The translations under genes were made by a program, and so were the position numbers. Below are positions 31,294 through 35,459 of a DNA stretch of 35,459 nt, piece by piece. Position 1 is the stretch's first letter. Each line of letters starts with the position of its first letter. The notes under the pieces are model-generated. The model worked only from the letters and a program-made list of their open reading frames with translations. It did not search any database and had not been told where the DNA came from. Source of the stretch: Alkalicoccus luteus (GTDB taxonomy: Bacteria; Bacillota; Bacilli; Bacillales; Salisediminibacteriaceae); assembly GCF_012034335.1 (NCBI RefSeq), contig NZ_JAATHJ010000035.1, positions 1-35,459 on the forward strand, given 5' to 3'.

Positions 31294-31620
31294 ATGAAAC
31301 ATATAAATTCTGGAGATCAATTATTGAAAGTATTAGAAGCGCTTTCTAATCCATACCGTTTGAAAATAGTTGGATTGTTAAGCGAAGAAAGAAAATTTGT
31401 AAGCCAGCTCGCTAAAGAATTAAATATTAGCCGGCCTTTATTGTATCTTCATTTAAAAAAACTGGAGGAAGTAAAATTAATTGAAGGGAGCTATGAAATC
31501 TCTGCTAATGGAAAGACCAAGAGATATTTTGAATTGAATTCCTTTCATATTCCTCTAGATGAAAGATTCATTTCAAGATACACATCTTCACTTACAGTGA
31601 AAAGGAAAACAGATTCTTAA
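31294..31620 (+). CDS. ArsR-family winged-helix regulator
   Basis: A 108-residue winged-helix protein. ALSNPYRLKIVGLL, then VSQLAKELNISRPLLYLHLKKLEE, are the hallmark of ArsR-type repressors. No CxC metal site is seen, so the signal is unlikely to be a classic metal. The ATG at 31294 is only nine bases after the -10, so the messenger would be almost leaderless; a TTG at 31324 has GGAG before it but would remove most of the first helix. It is followed by a small membrane protein in the same operon, which may be what it senses through or controls. Confidence 0.8.
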   Translation: MKHINSGDQLLKVLEALSNPYRLKIVGLLSEERKFVSQLAKELNISRPLLYLHLKKLEEVKLIEGSYEISANGKTKRYFELNSFHIPLDERFISRYTSSLTVKRKTDS

Positions 31621-31633
31621 AGGAGGAACGGAA

Positions 31634-31855
31634 TTGGATTTACTGTATCAAATACTCGCATTGTTAGGAATACTATTACCAATAGCGTTATTAATTAGTT
31701 TATTTATACTAATCCCTCAATTAAATAAAAGGTCTAAGGAAAGGTTAAAAATAGATAAGCAAAATGATCTTTTATTAAAAGAGCATTTTCAAGAGTTTGA
31801 AATGCTTAAAAAACGCGTTAAAGAGTTAGAAGATATTTTAGAAGATGTAAAATAA
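31634..31855 (+). CDS. Small membrane protein with coiled-coil tail
   Basis: A 73-residue protein with one N-terminal membrane helix (about 6-28) and a charged coiled coil (35-73). The start is TTG at 31634, with an ideal AGGAGG at 31621-31626. It lies 13 bp after the ArsR-type gene and is surely co-transcribed. Small ArsR-plus-membrane-protein pairs occur in Bacillaceae, but the role is not known. The secreted-protein gene that follows has its own spacing and may be the regulated target. Confidence 0.65.
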   Translation: MDLLYQILALLGILLPIALLISLFILIPQLNKRSKERLKIDKQNDLLLKEHFQEFEMLKKRVKELEDILEDVK

Positions 31856-31961
31856 TAAGAAAAATCACCAAAAGAACCAATTTATTCTAAATTAACCAAT
31901 TAAATCCTCTTTTAGTGTATGGTTGAAATGTAGCAAATAATCTTTGGGAGGATTTTAATTT

Positions 31962-32642
31962 ATGAATAAGTTTTTGGTTTTTCTTTGTTCGATGCTAGTT
32001 TCGCTTTTGATGATGTCTACTACTTCATTGGCTGCAGAAGATCAAGTTTTTACAGATGATGAATTGGCAGAAATGGAAGAAGAAATGATTGATCTAGGCT
32101 ATGATTCAGAGCTAATTGAACAGTCATTAGATAAGTTGAAATCTGGAGATTTACCAGATGTACTTAAAGAAGATGCTACAATAGTTTCTCAAGATAACCG
32201 TGTTGAAGGAAATAAAATTATTACAACGGAAGTATACGAGGATGGTACTTATTCAGAGAGTACTGTAGAAAATCATGGTGAAGAAGAGCCTTTGTCTTCA
32301 GAGGATGAAGAAATTGGCTTACTAAGCGCTGGGTCTACACAAAATGTAACTGTATCCAGACGTAATTTTGCCGTTTATATGGAATTCTCAGCGAGAATTA
32401 CTTACGTGAACAGAGGCGATAGTTTTATAAACAGTGTTTATGGCCAAAATCAAAGAAGTATCACTGGTAGCGTCGCTGTAAATAATAACGTTAGAATTAT
32501 TAGACAGTCACAAAATGGATCTACCCCTGCCTTAGCTGGAATGGCGGTTCAATGGACTGGTGCAATAAATACTCCATCACAAAACTTTCAGTTAGGTATT
32601 TTAGTTAATAATACTTCTTATAGTAGGACAACAAGCTTTTAA
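31962..32642 (+). CDS. Secreted protein, function unknown
   Basis: A 226-residue protein with a clear signal peptide: MNK, hydrophobic core to residue 22, likely cleavage after SLAA. The mature N-terminal half is acidic and helical. The C-terminal 110 residues (from about TQNVTVSRRNFAVYMEFSARITY) look beta-rich with many Asn/Ser, and have no Cys. No family recognised. GGGAGG precedes the ATG. The gene is downstream of the ArsR-type regulator and membrane protein and upstream of a strong terminator, and could be a secreted competition or signalling protein. Confidence 0.65.
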   Translation: MNKFLVFLCSMLVSLLMMSTTSLAAEDQVFTDDELAEMEEEMIDLGYDSELIEQSLDKLKSGDLPDVLKEDATIVSQDNRVEGNKIITTEVYEDGTYSESTVENHGEEEPLSSEDEEIGLLSAGSTQNVTVSRRNFAVYMEFSARITYVNRGDSFINSVYGQNQRSITGSVAVNNNVRIIRQSQNGSTPALAGMAVQWTGAINTPSQNFQLGILVNNTSYSRTTSF

Positions 32643-32685
32643 TTTAATATTTACAAAGTAGGTTTGATCAGTAGGTTTTTTAACC

Positions 32686-32718
32686 AAAGCAGCAGGGGCT
32701 TCATGCCCCTGCTGCTTT
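32686..32718. terminator. Strong hairpin between converging genes
   Basis: AAAGCAGCAGGGGC (32686-32699) and GCCCCTGCTGCTTT (32705-32718) form a perfect 14-bp stem. It separates the plus-strand secreted-protein gene from the minus-strand genes beyond and probably stops transcription from both sides. Confidence 0.8.
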
Positions 32719-32723
32719 CGTGT

Positions 32724-32822
32724 TTAGTCGTCCTTTTTCGTCTCCCGATAAACGAGGTAACTAACGAACAGCGAACCTGCTGCAATGAGCGTGTTTGCAA
32801 TGTCCGTGATGTTCTCTAGCAT
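32724..32822 (-). CDS. 32-residue single-helix membrane peptide
   Basis: A short minus-strand frame encodes a 32-residue peptide: acidic start (MLENITD), a hydrophobic helix (IANTLIAAGSLFVSYLVY) and a charged end (RETKKDD). GGAAGGA lies at the right distance before the ATG (complement of 32827-32833). The size and shape resemble holin-like or type I toxin peptides and small membrane regulators of Bacillus. It lies downstream of the SpoVS-like gene on the same strand and ends at the strong hairpin. No antitoxin RNA is obvious. Confidence 0.5.
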   Translation of the reverse strand: MLENITDIANTLIAAGSLFVSYLVYRETKKDD

Positions 32823-32935
32823 GGTGTTCCTTCCGTTGTTGGTAGTCACCAGCCTACCTGATCGGGAAGCCGGAAGCAAGTCAGCGTCTAAAAAACATGA
32901 TGAGTTCCCTTTCTTTTTTTCTAATAATACCCCTT

Positions 32936-33196
32936 TTATCGTTCGTGTATGGTCAGTTCGATCATCGTCCTGGGCTGTTCATCAATCGTAATCTGAGAAA
33001 AAGCAGGAATGACGAATAAATCAACTTCTCGTTCTTCTACCATAAGCCGTGCAACTGCAACGGATTTTATCGCTTGGTTAATAGACGCAGCCCCTACCGC
33101 TTGGAGTTTAATGGGGTTATCTGCTTGAATCGTATGGCTGATGGCACCGGCTAATTTATTTACGCTTGTTTGAGATGAAACTTGATACGTGGTCAA
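32936..33196 (-). CDS. spoVS: SpoVS-family protein
   Basis: An 86-residue protein matching the full length of SpoVS, a small nucleic-acid-binding protein needed for spore coat and septum stages in Bacillus. Family marks are QVSSQTSVNKLAGAI, LQAVGAASINQAIKSVAVAR and VDLFVIPAFSQITID. The start is TTG overlapping the stop of the upstream gene (TTGA), with AAAGGGGAAC ahead, so the two are translated together. SpoVS is normally a chromosomal gene; a plasmid copy paired with a DNA-binding-type protein is unusual. It may alter host sporulation or serve as a general plasmid DNA- or RNA-binding protein. Confidence 0.85.
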   Translation of the reverse strand: MTTYQVSSQTSVNKLAGAISHTIQADNPIKLQAVGAASINQAIKSVAVARLMVEEREVDLFVIPAFSQITIDEQPRTMIELTIHER

Positions 33197-33690
33197 TAAC
33201 GAAGTTCCCCTTTCGGCTTTGGCGATATGTCCTGAGAGAAGCGTTTCGCTGTTTCTGTCGTCCAGTATGGCTTTTCATTAAAATATAAATCTGGCTCTGG
33301 CAGCTTTCCCCTCCCGTAATAGGTCGTTACTTTATTCGGCTTCCATGAGGAATGTCCTTCACGAATCAAGTAGTTTCCGAAATCACTCTGCGACAAATAT
33401 TCTGTTTGTGGCTGCGGTTCCTTTATCATGAGCGGTTCAGCAGGGCGCATTTCTAAATAAGTGTCACGATCAAAGTACGTCTGAATCACTTGTAGAAAAA
33501 GACGGGCATGGTCGGGGTTCATATCAGATAGGGTGATTTGCATGAGCCGTTGAAGATCGAAATGTTCCGTTTTTGGATTGGAAAGAAACTGATACAAAGC
33601 AAAAAAGGTTTTTTCCACGTCATTGCGAGGTTCTTCCCCGGTAGCAATATGGGGAAAGTATTCTTGAATCAGTCGCTGGCTGGCTTTCAT
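33193..33690 (-). CDS. Protein with C-terminal HTH-like domain, coupled to SpoVS
   Basis: A 165-residue protein. The first 90 residues are helical. The C-terminal part (about 101-150: LSQSDFGNYLIREGHSSWKP, then TTYYGRGKLPEPDLYFNEKPYWT) reads like an AlpA/MerR-type winged helix that selects a DNA site. A good GGAGGG ribosome site precedes the ATG on the minus strand. It overlaps the SpoVS gene, which suggests the two act together, perhaps as regulator and partner. No exact family recognised. Confidence 0.65.
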   Translation of the reverse strand: MKASQRLIQEYFPHIATGEEPRNDVEKTFFALYQFLSNPKTEHFDLQRLMQITLSDMNPDHARLFLQVIQTYFDRDTYLEMRPAEPLMIKEPQPQTEYLSQSDFGNYLIREGHSSWKPNKVTTYYGRGKLPEPDLYFNEKPYWTTETAKRFSQDISPKPKGELRY

Positions 33691-33711
33691 AGTAATCCCT
33701 CCTTGATGTTA

Positions 33712-33747
33712 GTTACAACATATCATATAATTGTTATAAGTTACAAC
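33712..33747 (-). promoter_or_regulatory. Promoter region with GTTGTAAC direct repeats
   Basis: On the minus strand GTTGTAAC occurs twice in direct orientation (complements of 33740-33747 and 33712-33719), 28 bp apart. A TATGAT-like -10 lies between, and TTGTAA sits in the -35 area. The repeats are a likely operator for the HTH/SpoVS pair. Confidence 0.5.
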
Positions 33748-33778
33748 AAAAAAGAAGAGGGGTGGCTTCCCTCTTCTT
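33746..33778 (-). terminator. Terminator of the radC-like gene
   Basis: On the minus strand AAGAAGAGGG (complement of 33769-33778) pairs with CCCTCTTCTT (complement of 33752-33761), followed directly by five more T residues. Confidence 0.88.
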
Positions 33779-33789
33779 CATAGGTTACG

Positions 33790-34251
33790 TTACGTCCATG
33801 AGGGTTGTTCTTTCAAGGACACGTACCGTTCTTCATTTGCGGTGACAATGATATGGTCGATAAGTTCAATTCCGAGAATTTTTCCGGCTTCTCGAAGTCT
33901 CTGAGTGACTCTGAAATCTTCTGCGGAAGGTTGTGGGAACCCGGAAGGATGTTGATGTGCTACGAGAATGGCATAAGCGTTGTTCAAACATGCCCCTTTG
34001 TACACCTCTCTAGGATGAACAACACTCGAATCGAGCGTACCAACATGGCACCGATGAAGAGCAAGCACTTCATTTTTTGTGTTGAGCATCAGTACCATTA
34101 GCACTTCTCTATCTTCATCCCCGATTTCCTTTGTGAGAAGCGTTGCCGCATCTTGTGGGGAGCGAATGACGTATCGTTCCTGCCCTTTTTCTACTAATGC
34201 TCTTTCTGTAATGACTTGCTTGATCTTTAAGATTTCAAAAACGTTTTCCAT
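33790..34251 (-). CDS. radC: RadC-family JAB/MPN protein
   Basis: A 153-residue single-domain RadC, shorter than chromosomal forms because the N-terminal HhH part is missing, as is common on plasmids and other mobile elements. The metal site is HQHPSGFPQPSAED (H99, H101, D112), with a conserved Glu at 61. The true activity of RadC is still unclear; links to recombination or to incoming DNA are often proposed. AAAGGAGAGG precedes the ATG on the minus strand. It has its own terminator and a long, structured upstream region. Confidence 0.87.
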   Translation of the reverse strand: MENVFEILKIKQVITERALVEKGQERYVIRSPQDAATLLTKEIGDEDREVLMVLMLNTKNEVLALHRCHVGTLDSSVVHPREVYKGACLNNAYAILVAHQHPSGFPQPSAEDFRVTQRLREAGKILGIELIDHIIVTANEERYVSLKEQPSWT

Positions 34252-34317
34252 GATAGACCTCTCCTTTTGGTGGATTTACTGTATCTCTGATTTACAGCGT
34301 TACTTGTTTTATGTTTC

Positions 34318-34560
34318 TGTCCCCCTTTGTGAGACAACCCGAATCCACCCGAAAAGCCGTGTAAATGGCGACCGGCAGGGAGTGCGACAGCAGCAAAGAA
34401 CCGTTAGGGAAGTCGGTAAAACCCAATGACTTAGAGGGCGTCCGCTTGCGATCTATGCAAGTGTACGGCCTCTTAGCCTACTTGGTTTTATCGGCAGCCC
34501 TTCGGTTTCTGCCGCCCGTTTATTCGGCTTATGAGGTTGGATTACCATTGGGAGACAAAG
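34318..34560. other. Structured, G+C-richer intergenic region (RNA or single-strand origin?)
   Basis: The 429-bp gap 34252-34680 holds no convincing gene but clear secondary structure. AGAGG (34433-34437) pairs with CCTCT (34469-34473) around a near-perfect CGTCCGCTTGC/GCAAGTGTACG stem with a G-U pair. AAGTC/GACTT (34410-34432) flanks it. CGGCAG/CTGCCG (34492-34514) encloses a C-TTCG-G tetraloop. The loop type and G-U pair favour RNA. Read on the minus strand it would be a long radC leader; on the plus strand, a leader of the 34681 gene or a separate RNA. A single-strand replication origin is the main alternative. Confidence 0.5.
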
Positions 34561-34616
34561 GAGAAGAAAAAATGAGCCGCATCCTGACATCAGAAAGGTT
34601 TTCATCCTTTTACCTG

Positions 34617-34651
34617 TTGTAAATGCAAACAAACGTTCTTATAATAAGAAC
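34617..34651 (+). promoter_or_regulatory. Promoter with palindromic operator for the 34681 gene
   Basis: TTGTAA (34617-34622) is 17 bp from TATAAT (34640-34645). The -10 lies inside the perfect palindrome GTTCTTA-TAA-TAAGAAC (34635-34651), an obvious repressor site, probably for the winged-helix product itself. Confidence 0.75.
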
Positions 34652-34680
34652 ATAAAATGCACGGGAAGGCAGGAACCACT

Positions 34681-34986
34681 ATGATGTTACAAGAGCCAAC
34701 CAACAGGCTTTCAGATCGGGAACGAAAAATGCGGCTTGTCATTTATTCTTATTTCAAAGGCAGAAATAATCATGCTACCGTGGGCGATTTACAACAACGC
34801 ATGAATTTAACTCGAAAAGAAGTAGAAGCCTGCATTACGTCACTATTAGAAAAGGAACTTATCTTAAAAGCCCGTCCTGATTGTTATATCGTGAAAGAAC
34901 ACTTTGATAACTATGTAGAAGTCATTAACTACGGGCAGTTAGGAATGAAATCGGACAATGATTATATTCCTCCGCATAAAGAATAA
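34681..34986 (+). CDS. Small winged-helix DNA-binding protein
   Basis: A 101-residue protein. An N-terminal helix (SDRERKMRLVIYSYF) is followed by an HTH (ATVGDLQQRMNLTRKEVEACITSLLEKELI) and a wing (LKARPDCYIVKEHF). This is a MarR/plasmid-regulator-like layout. The ATG at 34681 has GGCAGGA at good distance; the frame open from 34657 starts before it without a site. Its promoter carries a palindrome over the -10, so it is probably self-repressing. Palindrome site H begins at the end of the gene. Confidence 0.7.
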   Translation: MMLQEPTNRLSDRERKMRLVIYSYFKGRNNHATVGDLQQRMNLTRKEVEACITSLLEKELILKARPDCYIVKEHFDNYVEVINYGQLGMKSDNDYIPPHKE

Positions 34987-35035
34987 ATATATATTAAACA
35001 ACTAAATATGTATTAAACAACTTAATATGTATTGT
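34984..35035. repeat. Triple 19-bp-spaced palindrome array, site H
   Basis: Three elements occur at exactly 19-bp steps: TAAATATATATTAA (34984), TAAATATGTATTAA (35003) and TTAATATGTATTGT (35022). This is the only triple site. It is followed by the left flank repeat and terminator of the ComB cassette. Confidence 0.8.
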
Positions 35036-35087
35036 GCATAAAAAAGCTAGCAGGACTGTTCTTTGTTCTGCTAGCTTATATTTATAT
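35022..35087. repeat. Left flank repeat of the ComB cassette
   Basis: Matches 815-880 at 57 of 66 positions, in direct orientation, including a palindrome element and a hairpin. The 316-bp gap 34987-35302 also holds an A+T-rich stretch (35090-35300) that must contain the promoter of the ComB-like gene, though no clear -35/-10 pair stands out. Confidence 0.75.
35044..35085. terminator. Bidirectional terminator before the ComB-like gene
   Basis: AAGCTAGCAG (35044-35053) and CTGCTAGCTT (35068-35077) form a perfect 10-bp stem. A T-rich tail on the plus side and an A run on the left (a T run on the minus strand) let it work both ways. Confidence 0.8.
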
Positions 35088-35302
35088 CAAATTTAAATAA
35101 TATAAATGTAAAAATAGTTTATAAATCAAAAGATAAAATTAATACTATTTGCTCAAAATGTGGAATAATATACCTTTTAATGTTATGTTAGGAACGGAAG
35201 TTTTAATATTTTCTCACATATCTACTCTTATCATAATGCAGGGTGAAAAGTAATTCGGGCGGTTTATTCACCTATATTGAATTGAAGAGAGGAAGTGAAA
35301 AT

Positions 35303-35459
35303 TTGGCATTTGAACAATCGCCTTTTGAATGTAGGATAGAGTGGGGAAAACGCGGAGCGCGAGAAGCAGTAAAACGTGGAGACGTTCTCATTATTGTAGA
35401 TGTTCTAAGTTTTTCTTCCACGGTAGTGTCAGGTTTAAATAAAGGAGCAATCATATATC
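35303..35459 (+). CDS. ComB-like phosphatase (5' part; continues at base 1)
   Basis: The start of the gene whose remainder is at 1-726. The TTG at 35303 is chosen because AGAGGAAG (35287-35294) lies eight bases upstream; no ATG or GTG occurs in frame before the conserved DVLSFSSTV block. The part from 35333 is the duplicated overlap and should be counted once. Confidence 0.72.
   Translation, partial: MAFEQSPFECRIEWGKRGAREAVKRGDVLIIVDVLSFSSTVVSGLNKGAIIY
35333..35459. repeat. Terminal overlap, right copy
   Basis: Identical to bases 1-127. Remove one copy to close the circle at 35332 bp. Confidence 0.93.

Noticed and set aside
34365-34622. 85-residue open frame on the plus strand
   Set aside because: It has no ribosome site, its codons run through the strong hairpins of the structured region, and the protein looks like no domain.
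35333-35459. Terminal repeats of a linear element or transposon
   Set aside because: The repeat is in direct orientation, exactly at the contig ends, and merging the copies restores a gene; assembly overlap explains it.

Overview
The window looks like a complete circular conjugative plasmid of about 35.3 kb, cut open inside a gene. Its last 127 bases (35333-35459) repeat its first 127 exactly, which is the usual signature of a circular contig. Joining the ends restores one ComB-like reading frame. Strong AGGAGG ribosome sites, GTG/TTG starts, A+T-rich spacers, a SpoVS homologue and a transfer apparatus of the Staphylococcus pSK41/pGO1 type point to a Firmicutes host, most likely a spore-forming Bacillaceae. 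Many proteins are acid-rich, which would suit a salt- or alkali-adapted host, but that is only an impression.

Layout. (1) 35303-880: ComB-like gene across the cut, bracketed by related repeats and terminators. (2) 986-2376: small ribbon-helix-helix (RHH) protein and a coiled-coil membrane protein. (3) 2440-3399: small protein and serine resolvase. (4) 3405-8795: topoisomerase III, ParA and an RHH partner, and several small proteins, with promoters sharing octamer repeats of the form ATTGTGTT. (5) 8895-10400: replication block, made of an antisense-RNA-type leader, a replication initiator with internal 15-bp repeats, and a downstream cluster of DnaA-box-like sites. (6) 10413-11902: small genes, a likely structured RNA and a lipoprotein. 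(7) 12045-24975: type IV secretion operon (VirB2-like, membrane protein, VirD4, VirB6-like with a 600-residue repetitive tail, PrgI/VirB3-like, TraD-like, VirB4, lysozyme-NlpC/P60 hydrolase, VirB8-like, coiled-coil membrane protein). (8) 25036-30550: oriT-like region with four 32-bp repeats, RHH accessory protein, MOBP-type relaxase, partner proteins, ArdC-like antirestriction protein and a Toprim/DUF3991 protein. (9) 30556-34986: cargo (GNAT, ArsR-type regulator, small membrane protein, secreted protein, SpoVS, HTH protein, RadC, winged-helix protein).

How it works together. Rep, its leader RNA and ParA/RHH maintain the plasmid, and the resolvase and TopB resolve multimers and linked circles. 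The relaxase complex nicks oriT, VirD4 couples it to the secretion channel, and the wall hydrolase opens a path through peptidoglycan. ArdC and RadC probably help incoming DNA survive.

The most unusual signals are regulatory. A 14-bp TTAATATATATTAA-type palindrome, usually paired at exactly 19-bp spacing, occurs at eight places that bracket four separate modules. Octamer direct repeats overlap several plasmid-maintenance promoters, as the omega-repressor heptads do in pSM19035. A hairpin displays a loop complementary to the ribosome site of the gene upstream. There are also two probable structured RNAs. No antibiotic or metal resistance gene was recognised.
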